Part shown: one piece after another, positions 44,637 to 53,753 of the stretch
How the letters are laid out: the number at the start of each line of letters is the position of its first letter
Position numbering within the stretch: the stretch's first letter is position 1
NCBI GenBank assembly: GCA_030747595.1
Contig: JASLKK010000002.1
Coordinates: 185,028 to 249,027 of the forward strand
Length of the DNA stretch: 64,000 nucleotides
Source of the DNA: Acidimicrobiales bacterium
Lineage (GTDB): Bacteria > Actinomycetota > Acidimicrobiia > Acidimicrobiales > MedAcidi-G1
Direction of reading: 5' to 3'
Made by a program: the position numbers and the translations under genes
Notes under the pieces: generated by a model
Database searches by the model: none
What the model saw: only the letters and a program-made list of their open reading frames with translations
What the model was told of the DNA's origin: nothing

Positions 44637-46829
44637 CTACAGGTGGCAACCGACGGCGTAGCCGGTGCGGATGGCGCCCTCGATGTAGCCCACCGTGCCG
44701 GCGTCGCCCACCATGTGGACGGTCACGTCGTCTTCCACCGCAGCCTCGATGGCTTCGGCCAGCGACCGCTCGGGTTCCACCCCACCGGCCAGCAGGACGG
44801 CGTCGGCCGCGAATCGCTGCTCAAGGACCTCGGGCTCATCTCTGGAGGCTCTGTCATCGGAGGCTTCGACGGTCATCTCGGCCACCACGTCGCTCGGCGT
44901 GATGGCCGCCAGACGGGTGCCGGTGTGGAACTCCACGCCCCGGGACCGGGCCTCGTGGAGGGCCCGCCACCGTCGCGGGTGGGCCATCTCGGTGGCCAGG
45001 TGAGTGCCTTCTTCAAGCACCGTGACCGTCCGGCCTCGCTCGGCCAGGAACTCGGCCAGTTCAGTACCGACCAGGCCACCGCCCACCACGACCACCCGGC
45101 TACCTAACGGCATCCAGCGGCGTGACAGCGAGCGGACACGTCCTATGTCAGAGGTGATGCCCAGCAGTCGAGCAGTGGTGAGCACGGCACGCGCCGCCAC
45201 GACGGGGCGGCGGACCCCGAGGTCACCCTCGCCGGTCAACAGGCTTCGGAGGTCGTCGCCGGACAGCACATGGGGTAGCTCCGCACCGGGCACGTCGGGC
45301 CGACTTCGGATCGCGCCGGTGGCAACCACGACGGCGTCGGGTCGGAGCGCAGCGACCATGGCCGGCGACACGGTGGTGCCGGTCCGGACGTCCACGCCGG
45401 CCTCGGTGATGGCAGCGATCAAGTAGCGGACCAGGTCTCCGTTGAGTGGGGTGGTGAGCGACGAGAATCGGGCCGTACCACCCAGATGGTTGGATCGTTC
45501 CAGCAGGGTCACTCGGTGACCCCGCTCGGCGGCCACCCGAGCGGCCTCCATGCCGCCCGGACCGCCGCCCACCACCACTACGTGGCCGGGGGTAGGCGCC
45601 GGGGTCGGCTCGGGTTCGTCCTGATGGCCCAACCGGGCGTTCACCGCGCAGACGGGGGCCGAGTTCCAGAAGTTCTGGGCCACGCACACGAAGCAGTTGA
45701 TGCACGGACGGACGAGTTCCGGGCGCCCCCCGGCCAGCCGTTTGGGCAGGTCGGGGTCGGCCAGCAACTGGCGACCCATGGCGATCAGGTCGGCCCCACC
45801 GTCGCTGATGATCCGCTCGCCGTCATCAGGGTGGATCCGTCCCACGGCAACGACCGGCACGTCGACGGCTGTCTTCACGGTGCGGGCCAGGTCCTCGTAT
45901 TGGCAGTCCAGCCACGGCAACGGGCCCTCGGTGAACCCGGTCCCGCCGGTGATCGACGAGTAGGCAGTGACGTGGATGGCGTCGGCGCCGGCGTCGGCGG
46001 CCAACGCCGCGTAGCGGGCTGCCAGATCAGGGGTGATGCCTCCCTCGAGGGCGGCATCGCGACCATTGAGACGGACAAGCACGGCGAAGTTCATCCCGCA
46101 CCGGCTCCGCACGGCCCTTACCACTTCGAGGAGCAGTCGGGCCCGACCCTCGACACACCCGCCGTACCCATCGGTGCGCTGGTTCCAGGCCGGCGAGAGG
46201 AAGGTGTCGATCAGGTAGCCATGGCCCGCATGGACCTCGATGCCGTCCAGGCCGGCCTGTTGGACGCGCCACGCGGCATCGGCGAACTGGTCCACCACCC
46301 ATGCCAGGTCGTCGGCCGATGCCTCGGCATAGGTGGGCATCTTCCCGCCGGTCAAGGTGGCCATGGCCATCAACTCGTCCATCGTGGTGTCGCGCATGAT
46401 GGCCATGGGATCGGCGTCGGGAAGCGGGAGGCTGGGCACGAGGCTGGGTCGGTCCTCGGCGGTGTCGACCCCGGAGATCCGGCCGTGGTGGTTGGCCTGC
46501 ACGACCATCTTCGCCCCGTGGGTGTGGACGGCCTCTCCGAGGCGCCGCAGTCCGTCGATCACCCCATCGTGGGACAGTGCCGGTTGGTGGCGTGCCGTGG
46601 CCCCGTAGGGAAAGGCAACCGCCGCTGTCTCCAAGATGAGGAGCCCGGCGCCGCCCCGGGCCCGTTCGGCGTAGTGGGTGATCAGCGGATCAGTGATCAG
46701 TCCGTTATCGCAGATGTTCTGGTCCATAGCTGGAAGGACGATCCGGTTCCGCAGGTCCATTGGCCCCACGCTGATCGGGGATAACAGCAGCGGGTGGGAG
46801 TTTCGGGTGGAGGTGGGATCTGACGGCAC
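44637..46829 (-). CDS. FMN/FeS/NAD(P) Old Yellow Enzyme-type dehydrogenase (dienoyl-CoA reductase / N-methyl-amine dehydrogenase family)
   Basis: A 730-residue three-part flavoenzyme. Residues 1 to ~370 are an OYE barrel (LLLSPISVGPMDLRNRIVLPAM; HAGHGYLIDTFLSPAWNQRTDGYGG). An iron-sulfur cysteine group follows (PCINCFVC and a later Cys), then a NAD(P)/FAD module with two GxGxxG loops (VVGGGPGGMEAARVAAE and VVGGGLVGTELAEFLAE). Relatives include 2,4-dienoyl-CoA reductase, trimethylamine dehydrogenase and N-methylproline demethylase. Beside methyltransferase genes an amine-demethylating role is attractive. GTG start; a CAGGAT element 7 nt upstream could make the transcript leaderless. Confidence 0.87.
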   Translation of the reverse strand: MPSDPTSTRNSHPLLLSPISVGPMDLRNRIVLPAMDQNICDNGLITDPLITHYAERARGGAGLLILETAAVAFPYGATARHQPALSHDGVIDGLRRLGEAVHTHGAKMVVQANHHGRISGVDTAEDRPSLVPSLPLPDADPMAIMRDTTMDELMAMATLTGGKMPTYAEASADDLAWVVDQFADAAWRVQQAGLDGIEVHAGHGYLIDTFLSPAWNQRTDGYGGCVEGRARLLLEVVRAVRSRCGMNFAVLVRLNGRDAALEGGITPDLAARYAALAADAGADAIHVTAYSSITGGTGFTEGPLPWLDCQYEDLARTVKTAVDVPVVAVGRIHPDDGERIISDGGADLIAMGRQLLADPDLPKRLAGGRPELVRPCINCFVCVAQNFWNSAPVCAVNARLGHQDEPEPTPAPTPGHVVVVGGGPGGMEAARVAAERGHRVTLLERSNHLGGTARFSSLTTPLNGDLVRYLIAAITEAGVDVRTGTTVSPAMVAALRPDAVVVATGAIRSRPDVPGAELPHVLSGDDLRSLLTGEGDLGVRRPVVAARAVLTTARLLGITSDIGRVRSLSRRWMPLGSRVVVVGGGLVGTELAEFLAERGRTVTVLEEGTHLATEMAHPRRWRALHEARSRGVEFHTGTRLAAITPSDVVAEMTVEASDDRASRDEPEVLEQRFAADAVLLAGGVEPERSLAEAIEAAVEDDVTVHMVGDAGTVGYIEGAIRTGYAVGCHL

Positions 46830-46835
46830 GTCAGG
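46820..46835. promoter_or_regulatory. CTGACG-type palindrome at the OYE gene start
   Basis: CTGACG, spacer GCA, CGTCAG (exact 6-nt arms) plus one trailing G spans the GTG start of the OYE dehydrogenase. It matches 15 of 17 positions of the palindrome at 58377-58393 in the SDR/dimethylglycine dehydrogenase promoter. Two near-identical copies at two methyl-metabolism promoters suggest a shared repressor. If the OYE transcript is leaderless, the site would cover +1. Confidence 0.5.
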
Positions 46836-46883
46836 GATCCTGCCCGAGGATGGGCCGCCGGGCCAACCGCATCAACCCTTCCA

Positions 46884-46901
46884 GGCCCGCTGACACGGGC
46901 C
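46884..46901. terminator. Stem-loop just after the MetF-like gene
   Basis: GGCCCG, loop CTGACA, CGGGCC: an exact 6-bp G+C stem beginning 8 nt beyond the MetF-like stop (minus strand) and before the OYE start. No T-run. It is placed to end or attenuate the folate operon and separate it from the OYE-P450 pair. Confidence 0.4.
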
Positions 46902-46908
46902 GGCGTAC

Positions 46909-47799
46909 TCAGGTGGCGAGCTTCCTCAGGGACTTCTGCCGCCAGTTCTCCGTGGTGTCCACCGCGTTGAAGGTGAAGCAGTGGATGCCGGCGATGCCCA
47001 ACTCGTGGGCCCGACCCGACAGCGGGGCGATGAGCTTGTTGGGGTTGTAGCCACCGGGTGACAGCAGCCGGATGACCGACGTCTTGTTCTTCTTCAGGTA
47101 CCGGGCCGAGTGGCCGATGCCCAGACGGATCGAGATGGTCAACAGCTTGGTGCGGTCCACGGCTCCCGGTACGCCGAGATGGCACGGCAGGTCCACACCG
47201 GCCGCCCGCTGACCGGCCAGCCAGGTTCCGATGGTCTGGGCGTCGAAGCACATCTGGGTTGCCATGTAGCCCTCCAGCCCAGCCTCGCGGATCAGTTCTT
47301 GCTTCTCGACGAGAGCATCGGCGAGGGCCTGATCCGGAATGGTGGAATGACCGTCGGGGTAGGAGCCGATGCCCACCACGTCGATCTCGGGCCGGCGGTC
47401 CAGGAACGACCGGAGGAAGCCGGCGGCGTCGGCGAAGGGTCCGCGCGGGTCGGCGTCGCCACCGATGCAGAAGACCTTCCGGATGCCGATGGCGTTCACC
47501 CGTTCGGCGATCCGTTCGACGTGGTTCTCACTCTCGACCATCCGGGCAGCGAAGTGCGGGATGACGGTGAAGCCCTTCTCGGCGTACCCGGCGCACAGAT
47601 CGAGGGTGTCGTCGATGGTCTTGGCCGGCGAGCAGGTCACCGACACGGTTGCCCCGTCCGGTAGGTGGGCGCTCTGGTCGGCCAGATTCTTCAGAGGGAT
47701 GAGCTCATAGGTCATTCCCTCGAGCAGGGATCGCTGAATGGCCCGGTCAGTTCTGGGCTGGATGATTCTGGACCGTTTAGTCCGGGGTCGGGTGGCCAC
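46909..47799 (-). CDS. Methylenetetrahydrofolate reductase family protein
   Basis: A 296-residue MetF-fold protein. Blocks visible: VSVTCSPAKTIDDTLDLCAGYAEKGFTVIPHFAARM, VFCIGGDADPRG, FLRSF, VVGIGSYPDGH, and MCFDAQTIGTW followed by LPCHLGVPG. It uses FAD to interconvert methylene- and methyl-tetrahydrofolate. Next to a methyl-tetrahydrofolate-forming corrinoid system, it probably works in the oxidative direction, turning methyl groups from demethylation into methylene-folate. The sequence departs from standard MetF in the C-terminal half, so this may be a dedicated catabolic version. It follows fhs on the same strand after about 100 nt. Confidence 0.85.
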   Translation of the reverse strand: MATRPRTKRSRIIQPRTDRAIQRSLLEGMTYELIPLKNLADQSAHLPDGATVSVTCSPAKTIDDTLDLCAGYAEKGFTVIPHFAARMVESENHVERIAERVNAIGIRKVFCIGGDADPRGPFADAAGFLRSFLDRRPEIDVVGIGSYPDGHSTIPDQALADALVEKQELIREAGLEGYMATQMCFDAQTIGTWLAGQRAAGVDLPCHLGVPGAVDRTKLLTISIRLGIGHSARYLKKNKTSVIRLLSPGGYNPNKLIAPLSGRAHELGIAGIHCFTFNAVDTTENWRQKSLRKLAT

Positions 47800-47899
47800 G
47801 CTCCCGCCCTCCTGTGCAACTCCGGGGACGGCTGAGGCCGCCCGCTGCTGATCTGGACCTGGTTCCGGCTGACGCCGGTATTGCTGGTACTGCCGGGGC

Positions 47900-49597
47900 T
47901 TAGCTGAGGCCGACGATCTCGCCGTCCTCGTCGATGTCGATCCCCATGGCCCCCGGCTGCGCGCCGAGTCCGGGCATCGTACGCATGTCGCCGCAGATCG
48001 GGTACACGAACCCTGCGCCCACCGAGGCCCGGACTTCGCGGACGGGAAGCGTCCAGCCGGTCGGGGCGCCCTTTAGCGCCGCGTTGGAGCTGATTGAGAG
48101 GTGGGTCTTGGCAATGCACACCGGCAGGTTCCCGAAGCCGTTGGCCTCGTACGAGTCGATCTGTTTGTTGGCTTGCGGCGAGAAGTCCACGCCGTCGGCG
48201 CCGTACACCTTGTCGGCCACCGTCCGGATTTTGTCCCGCAGCGACATTTCGTCGGGGTAGAGCACCTGGAACTCGCTGGGCTCGTCAGCCGCCTCGGCTA
48301 CTGCCTCGGCCAACTCGGCAGCCCCTGAGCCGCCGTCGGCGAAGTGGGTGGTCACTGCCGAGCGGGCATTGAACTCGTCGGCGATCTCACCGATGGCGGC
48401 GATGTCTGCGTCGTGGTCACCGGGAAACACGTTTATGGCCACCACCGGGGACACTCCGTGGACCTGCATGTTCTCCAGTTGCTTGCGAAGGTTGTCACCG
48501 CCCTGGTGGACCTCGTCGGGGTTCTCGGCCAGCAAAGCCTCGGGCAGGGGTCGCCCGGCCACGATCTTGTGGTTGCCGGAGTGGGCCTTGAGGCCTCGCA
48601 CGGTGGCTACTAGTACGGCCGCGTCCGGGGCGATGCCCGAGTAGCGACACTTGATGTTGAAGAAGCGCTCTGCGCCCATGTCGGCGCCGAAGCCAGCCTC
48701 GGTGAGGAGGTAGTCACCGGTGTGGATGCCGATCTGGTCGGCGATGATCGAAGAGTTGCCGGTGGCGATGTTGCCGAATGGGCCGCAGTGCACGAGCGCT
48801 GGGGTGCCCTCGAGGGTCTGCATGAGGTTTGGCTTGATGGCCTCCTTGAGGATGACCGTCATGGAGCCGGCCACGCCGAGGTCTTCGGCAGTGATCGGGG
48901 TGCCGGCCTTGTCGTAGCCCACGACGATGCGGCCCATGCGGGCCCGCAGGTCGGCCAGCGAGGTGCACAGCGCCAGGGCGGCCATGACCTCCGATGCAGC
49001 GGTGATGTCAAAGCCTGTCTCGCGGGGCACGCCGTCGAGGCGGCCACCGAGACCGACCACGATGTTGCGAAGGGCCCGTTCGTTGATGTCCATGACCCGT
49101 CGCCACGTGATGTTGTGCATGTCCAGGCCCAGTTCGTTTCCGTGGAACAGGTGGGCGTCAAGCATGGCCGAGCACATGTTGTGGGCCGCGGTGACCGCAT
49201 GCATGTCGCCGGTCAGGTGGAGGTTGAACAGTTCCATCGGCACGACCTGGCTGTAGCCGCCACCTGCTGCGCCACCTTTGATTCCGAAGGTCGGGCCCAT
49301 CGAAGGCTGGCGGATGGCGATCGTGGCCTTCTTGCCGACGTGGCTGAAGCCCTGGCCAAGGCCGACGGTGGTTGTGGTCTTGCCCTCGCCGAGCGGTGTG
49401 GGAGTGATGGCTGAGACCACCACGTACTTGGCTTTGGGGCGGTCGGCCATCCGACCGATGGCTTCGAGCTTGATCTTGGCGGCACCTTCGCCGTACTGCT
49501 CGAGGCAGTCGGCGGGGATGCCGGATTCGGCGGCGATCTCGGTGAGGGGACGCAGGGTGGCGCCGCGGGCAATTTCGAGGTCAGAGGGGAACGACAT
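47900..49597 (-). CDS. fhs: Formate-tetrahydrofolate ligase
   Basis: A 565-residue enzyme, normal length. The P-loop is TPTPLGEGKTTTTVG near 65-79, followed by the family blocks RQPSMGPTFGIKGGAAGGGYSQV (in part), FNLHLTGDMHAV and HNMCSAMLDAH. It links formate, ATP and 10-formyl-tetrahydrofolate; in a methyl-oxidising context the reverse direction releases formate and makes ATP. The chosen ATG has GGAG about 9 nt upstream; an in-frame ATG 21 nt earlier lacks one. The 189-nt leader to the MttB-family gene carries short direct repeats. Confidence 0.95.
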   Translation of the reverse strand: MSFPSDLEIARGATLRPLTEIAAESGIPADCLEQYGEGAAKIKLEAIGRMADRPKAKYVVVSAITPTPLGEGKTTTTVGLGQGFSHVGKKATIAIRQPSMGPTFGIKGGAAGGGYSQVVPMELFNLHLTGDMHAVTAAHNMCSAMLDAHLFHGNELGLDMHNITWRRVMDINERALRNIVVGLGGRLDGVPRETGFDITAASEVMAALALCTSLADLRARMGRIVVGYDKAGTPITAEDLGVAGSMTVILKEAIKPNLMQTLEGTPALVHCGPFGNIATGNSSIIADQIGIHTGDYLLTEAGFGADMGAERFFNIKCRYSGIAPDAAVLVATVRGLKAHSGNHKIVAGRPLPEALLAENPDEVHQGGDNLRKQLENMQVHGVSPVVAINVFPGDHDADIAAIGEIADEFNARSAVTTHFADGGSGAAELAEAVAEAADEPSEFQVLYPDEMSLRDKIRTVADKVYGADGVDFSPQANKQIDSYEANGFGNLPVCIAKTHLSISSNAALKGAPTGWTLPVREVRASVGAGFVYPICGDMRTMPGLGAQPGAMGIDIDEDGEIVGLS

Positions 49598-49648
49598 TGT
49601 TCTGGTTCTCCGGTTCAAGGGTTGTCTTAGGGGTCGTGAGGGAAGATC

Positions 49649-49772
49649 TGTGCTGGGGTGGGGTAGACGACGAGGGGGTCGTCCACAGCCTCGGGGATTG
49701 TAGCCAGAGGCGAGGATCAGGTGTACTGGGTGGAAAGAACCACCAACCAGAGGAAAATCGTGTGCTGGGTGG
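49649..49772. repeat. Short direct repeats in the fhs leader
   Basis: GTGTRCTGGGTGG occurs at 49721-49733 and 49760-49772 (12 of 13 identical, 39 nt apart), and a looser copy (TGTGCTGGGGTGG) at 49649-49661. All are on the + strand, so a minus-strand fhs transcript would carry the complement in its leader. They lie outside coding sequence between the MttB-family stop and the fhs start. They could be regulator sites or leader structure; nothing in the sequence decides between these. Confidence 0.4.
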
Positions 49773-49786
49773 TGTGACGAGTTCGA

Positions 49787-51388
49787 TCACCCGAACTCGT
49801 CGGGAATGACCTCCTTGCGGCGGGCCATGAAGTCGAGCATGGCTTCGTCGGCCGCCTCGTCTAGTGGAGGTGCCTCGTAGCTGTCCAGCATCTTCTTCCA
49901 GATGCCGTTGGCCCGCTGGGCGGCGTCCAGGCTGCCGTCTTCCTCCCACTGCTCGAAGGAGTCGTTGTTGGCCACGTCGGACCGGGCGAACGCTGTTTCG
50001 AAGTTGGCCAGGGTGTGTGCGGTGCCGAGGAAGTGCTGTCCTGGTCCGACCTCGCGGATGGCGTCCATGGCCAGACCGTTGTCGGACAGGTCCACTCCCT
50101 TGACGAAGGTGGCGGCCAGGTTGCACTGGTCAGCGTCGATGATGAACTTTTCGTAGCCCATGGTGAGGCCTCCCTCCAACCAGCCCGCCGAGTGGAGCAT
50201 GAAGTTCACGCCCCCCATCAGCGACGGGATAAACGTCGACATCGACTCGCTGGCCGCCTGGGCATCGGGCAGCTTGGAGCCGCAGAGGTTGCCACCCGAG
50301 CGGAAAGGCACTCCGAGGCGGCGGGCCAGAGCGGCCACTGTGTAGAGCACGAGGGCCGGCTCGGGGGTTCCGAACGTCGGGGCTCCGGTCTGCATCGACA
50401 TGGAACTGGCGAACGATCCGAAGACCACCGGGGCACCCGGGTTGACCAGCTGCACGAACGTCATGCCGGCCAACGCCTCGGCCAGAGTCTGGACGGCAAC
50501 GCCTGCCACGGTCACCGGGGCCATGGCCCCGGCCAGGATGAACGGGCTGATCACCGAGGCTTGATTGGATCGGGCGTAGGCCTCGGCGGACCCGAGCATG
50601 GTGGCGTCCCATGACATGGGGGACGAGGCGTTGATGAGGCTCGTCATCACGGTGTTCTGCTGGACGAAGTCGGTCCCGAACACGAAGCTGGCCAGGTCAA
50701 TGGAGTCCTGGGCACGCTCGGCAGCCGTCACCGATCCCATGAACGGCTTGTCGCTGTACTTCAGGTGCGAATACACCATGTCTAGATGCCGTTTGGACAC
50801 CGGGATGTCCACCGGCTCGACGATGGTCCCGCCTGAGTGGTGCATCCCCGGGTGGAGGTAGGCCAGCTTCACGAAGTTCTGGAAGTCCCCGATGGTGGCG
50901 TAGCGACGCCCCTCGTCGAGGTCGTGGACGAACGGAGAGCCGTAGGCGGGGACTAGTACCGTGGCGTCCCCCCCCACCTGCACGTTGCGGGCCGGGTTGC
51001 GGCCGTGCTGGGTGTAGGCGGACGGAGCTGAGGACTGGATGATCTGGCGACACATCCCGCGAGGAAAGCGGACCCGTTCGCCCTCCACATCGGCTCCCGC
51101 GTCGGCCATGAGGGTCAACGCCGTCGGGTAGTCGCGGAAGTCGATCCCGATCTCCTCGAGGATGGTGTCGGCCGCGTGCTCGATGGTCTCGAGACCCTCG
51201 GTCGACAGCACCTCGAACGGCGCCATGGTGCGGGTGAGGTATGCCCGGGTCTCGGCCGTCGCCTCGGAACGGGCGGCCTGGCGGGCGGCCCGGCCACCGC
51301 TACGTCGGGCACTGCGGGTTGGCGTCTCAAAGCCTTCGGCCGTGCCGCTGGCCGCGGCCACGTCGTCCTCGTTGTTCAGATCGGTCAT
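49787..51388 (-). CDS. MttB-superfamily corrinoid methyltransferase without pyrrolysine
   Basis: A 533-residue trimethylamine-methyltransferase-family protein. The frame is open throughout, so no UAG-encoded pyrrolysine is involved; such members (for example MtgB for glycine betaine, MtpB for proline betaine) demethylate quaternary amines onto a corrinoid protein. Residues 1 to ~45 form an Ala/Arg-rich extension. Recognisable blocks include DTILEEIGIDFRDYP, FPRGMCRQIIQSSAPSAY, HHSGGTIVEPVDIP and GGVNFMLHSAGWLEGGL. GAGGAAG precedes the ATG. The corrinoid partner is encoded upstream at 55676. Substrate is inferred. Confidence 0.88.
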   Translation of the reverse strand: MTDLNNEDDVAAASGTAEGFETPTRSARRSGGRAARQAARSEATAETRAYLTRTMAPFEVLSTEGLETIEHAADTILEEIGIDFRDYPTALTLMADAGADVEGERVRFPRGMCRQIIQSSAPSAYTQHGRNPARNVQVGGDATVLVPAYGSPFVHDLDEGRRYATIGDFQNFVKLAYLHPGMHHSGGTIVEPVDIPVSKRHLDMVYSHLKYSDKPFMGSVTAAERAQDSIDLASFVFGTDFVQQNTVMTSLINASSPMSWDATMLGSAEAYARSNQASVISPFILAGAMAPVTVAGVAVQTLAEALAGMTFVQLVNPGAPVVFGSFASSMSMQTGAPTFGTPEPALVLYTVAALARRLGVPFRSGGNLCGSKLPDAQAASESMSTFIPSLMGGVNFMLHSAGWLEGGLTMGYEKFIIDADQCNLAATFVKGVDLSDNGLAMDAIREVGPGQHFLGTAHTLANFETAFARSDVANNDSFEQWEEDGSLDAAQRANGIWKKMLDSYEAPPLDEAADEAMLDFMARRKEVIPDEFG

Positions 51389-51457
51389 GGGGTGTCTTCC
51401 TCGATTGATGGGCTACCAAATTCCTAAAGTCCGCCCCGCCGCGGCGATAATAAAAAG

Positions 51458-51473
51458 GCATGTGACGACATGC
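51458..51473. promoter_or_regulatory. Inverted repeat upstream of the MttB-family gene
   Basis: GCATGT, spacer GACG, ACATGC: an exact 16-bp inverted repeat 70 nt before the MttB-family start, next to an A+T-rich stretch whose minus-strand reading TATTAT could be a -10 element. The 230-nt gap to the activator gene is noticeably A+T-rich compared with its surroundings, consistent with a separate promoter. Operator function is inferred. Confidence 0.4.
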
Positions 51474-51618
51474 ATCACTATCCAAAATGTGCGAAAACCC
51501 AGTGCCCGTTTTACGCTTGTTTGGCTTATTGGCAGAAACTCTGGTTTGTCATCGTCGGTTACGCCCAAAGGCATACCGACGGTCCTTGACCATGTTCTCA
51601 ACCATCGATTGTGACTGC

Positions 51619-53721
51619 TCATCTTGCGGCTCCGTTGCGACGACGTCGCCGACCGGAGCGCTCCGAACCAACCACCGAAGCGGTAGACCGTTCAGGGAGC
51701 GTGACCCGTGTCGAAAGACAGGGGTACTCGGCGGTCCGATGGGGGATGGCCATGGCGTCCACGAAGTGGTCCTGGAACGCCGGCTCGAGGGCCGTTTCGA
51801 TCTTCTCGATGCGGTCGACCACCTCGACGATCGATTGGCGGGCCGAACCGGACAAAAGGGCGATGGTCGCCCCGGCGCCCGCAGCGTTGCCGACGCTGGT
51901 GACCCGGTCGGGATCGCAGTCCGGGACCAGGCCCAGCACGGTGGCGTGGGTGGTGTCGATGTGACTGCCGAAGGCGCCCGCCAGACCGATCTCGTCAACG
52001 GTATCGACCTCGAGGTGGTCCATGAGCAGCCGGATGCCGGCGTACAGCGCTGCCTTGGCCAACTGGATGGCCCGGATGTCGTTCTGGGTGACCAGTAGGC
52101 GCTCTCCGTCGAGGCCCATCTCGGTGGGGTCGAACAGCACGTAGGAGAAGGTCCGACCGTCGGGTTCGATACGGGTCGACGGCCTGGTGTCGGCCCCGCC
52201 GATCACCCCGTTGGTGTCCATGAGGTTGGCGAGCCAGAGTTCGGCGACCACCTCGATGATCCCGGAGCCACAGATGCCGGTCACCCCGGTGCCTATTGCA
52301 GCCTCGGTGAAGCCGTCCTCGTCGGACCACGGCTCAACGCCGATGATGCGAAAGCGAGGCTCACCGGTTGTCGGGTCAATCCGGACTCGTTCAATGGCGC
52401 CAGGTGTGGCCCGCTGGCCGGCACTGATCTGGGCGCCCTCGAAGGCCGGGCCGGTCGGACTAGACGCGGCGAGGACCCGTCCACGGCCAGCCAACACGAT
52501 CTCGGCGTTGGTGCCCACGTCGACCACCAGTCGGACCCGCTCGCGGTCCGGAGGTGAAGGGGTCGGCTGGTCGCCGGCTTCTAGTTCGGCTGTCCGGCCG
52601 AGGCCGGTGGACAGGACGACGGCTGCCGTATCGGCGCCCACGTGGCCGGCGATGCAAGGCAGCACGTGGGCGCGGGTCGCCGGGTGTGCCTCGATGTCCA
52701 GGGAGGACACCGGTAGGTCGAGCGGCCCGTCGACGGCCAGGGCGAACGGAGCCCCGCCCAGTGGTGTGGGGTCGTAACCCAGGAACAGGTGGTGCATGAC
52801 CGGATTACCTACCAGCACCAGCTCCAGCACCTCGTCACGTGTGGCATCTACCTGTCCGACGAGGTTGCCCACGAGGTCATCAAGGGCGGAGCGCACCGCG
52901 TCGGTCAGTTCGACCTCACTGCCCGGGTTCATCATCACGTAGGAGACCCGGCTCATCAGGTCCTCGCCGAAGCGGATCTGTGGGTTCATGGTCCCGGCGG
53001 TGGCCAGCACTGCCCCCGTGGCCAGATCGCAGAGGTGGCCGGCAATGGTCGTCGATCCGACATCCACAGCGATGCCCAACGCCCGGTCACGGAGCCCGGG
53101 CCAGACGGCCACTACCTGACAACCGTCCCGGATGGCCACGGTGACCGTGCGGTTCCCAGCGGCGAGAGCCCGCTGCACGTCGGCCACCAGATCGTTGGCA
53201 ACCGCCAGGCCATGGAGGTCCCACTGGGTGGCCAGTGAGTCGACAAGGCGCCGGATTTCGCCGATCGACTCGTCCAGTGTGGGTTCGGCTACCTCCACGA
53301 GACGCAGGACCAGAACCGGGTCGAGTGCCAGATCGCCCACGTCGACCTCCTTGCGGATCACCTGGCGGTGGACCTGACTTTCGGCTGGGATGTCGACCAC
53401 CAGGTCGCCGCAGATCGTGGCCGCGCAACCTAGGCGTTGGCCATCGACCAGAGGCCGCCGGCCCCGGTAGTCGGCTTCGGTGGGGCCCCGGTCCGAGACG
53501 TGGTCCGGGCTGGCGGTAACTCCGTGTTTGGCGAACTCACCAAACGTGGGCATCACCTGACAGCGGCCGCAGATGCCGCGGCCCCCGCACACCGAATCGA
53601 GGTCGACGCCCAGTTGTCGGGCGGCGTCCAGTACCGAGGTGCCTCCGTGAACCGACCCGCGTAGCCCGGACGGCGTGAAGACGACGAGATGCTTTTCGGG
53701 GCGTCCAGCGGGGTCGGCCAT
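51619..53721 (-). CDS. [2Fe-2S]/ASKHA corrinoid reductive activase (DUF4445, RACo-like)
   Basis: A 700-residue protein. The N-terminal ~110 residues are a plant-type ferredoxin domain with ligands Cys45, Cys51, Cys54 and Cys99 (CGGRGICGRCQV; RLGCAATICGDLVVDIP). The rest is an actin-like ATPase domain (AVDVGSTTIAGHLCDLATGAV; VDVGTNAEIVLAGRGRVLAASSPTGPAFEGAQ; ICGSGIIEVVAEL). Relatives such as RACo use ATP to return oxidised Co(II) corrinoid proteins to Co(I). It follows the methyl-tetrahydrofolate methyltransferase gene by 32 nt. RamA-type activators are ferredoxins of another design; this one is RACo-like. Confidence 0.88.
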   Translation of the reverse strand: MADPAGRPEKHLVVFTPSGLRGSVHGGTSVLDAARQLGVDLDSVCGGRGICGRCQVMPTFGEFAKHGVTASPDHVSDRGPTEADYRGRRPLVDGQRLGCAATICGDLVVDIPAESQVHRQVIRKEVDVGDLALDPVLVLRLVEVAEPTLDESIGEIRRLVDSLATQWDLHGLAVANDLVADVQRALAAGNRTVTVAIRDGCQVVAVWPGLRDRALGIAVDVGSTTIAGHLCDLATGAVLATAGTMNPQIRFGEDLMSRVSYVMMNPGSEVELTDAVRSALDDLVGNLVGQVDATRDEVLELVLVGNPVMHHLFLGYDPTPLGGAPFALAVDGPLDLPVSSLDIEAHPATRAHVLPCIAGHVGADTAAVVLSTGLGRTAELEAGDQPTPSPPDRERVRLVVDVGTNAEIVLAGRGRVLAASSPTGPAFEGAQISAGQRATPGAIERVRIDPTTGEPRFRIIGVEPWSDEDGFTEAAIGTGVTGICGSGIIEVVAELWLANLMDTNGVIGGADTRPSTRIEPDGRTFSYVLFDPTEMGLDGERLLVTQNDIRAIQLAKAALYAGIRLLMDHLEVDTVDEIGLAGAFGSHIDTTHATVLGLVPDCDPDRVTSVGNAAGAGATIALLSGSARQSIVEVVDRIEKIETALEPAFQDHFVDAMAIPHRTAEYPCLSTRVTLPERSTASVVGSERSGRRRRRNGAAR

Positions 53722-53753
53722 GGTCTGGTATCTGGTGGGTCGGGCGCCGGGCC

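Noticed and set aside
45486-46784. Long plus-strand open frame (432 codons) opposite the OYE dehydrogenase
   Set aside because: It mirrors the codons of a strongly conserved three-domain flavoenzyme and its Gly/His/Val-rich translation shows no motif.
49787-51388. Pyrrolysine (UAG) in the MttB-family gene
   Set aside because: The frame has no internal stop and ends normally, and no Pyl biosynthesis genes are in the window.
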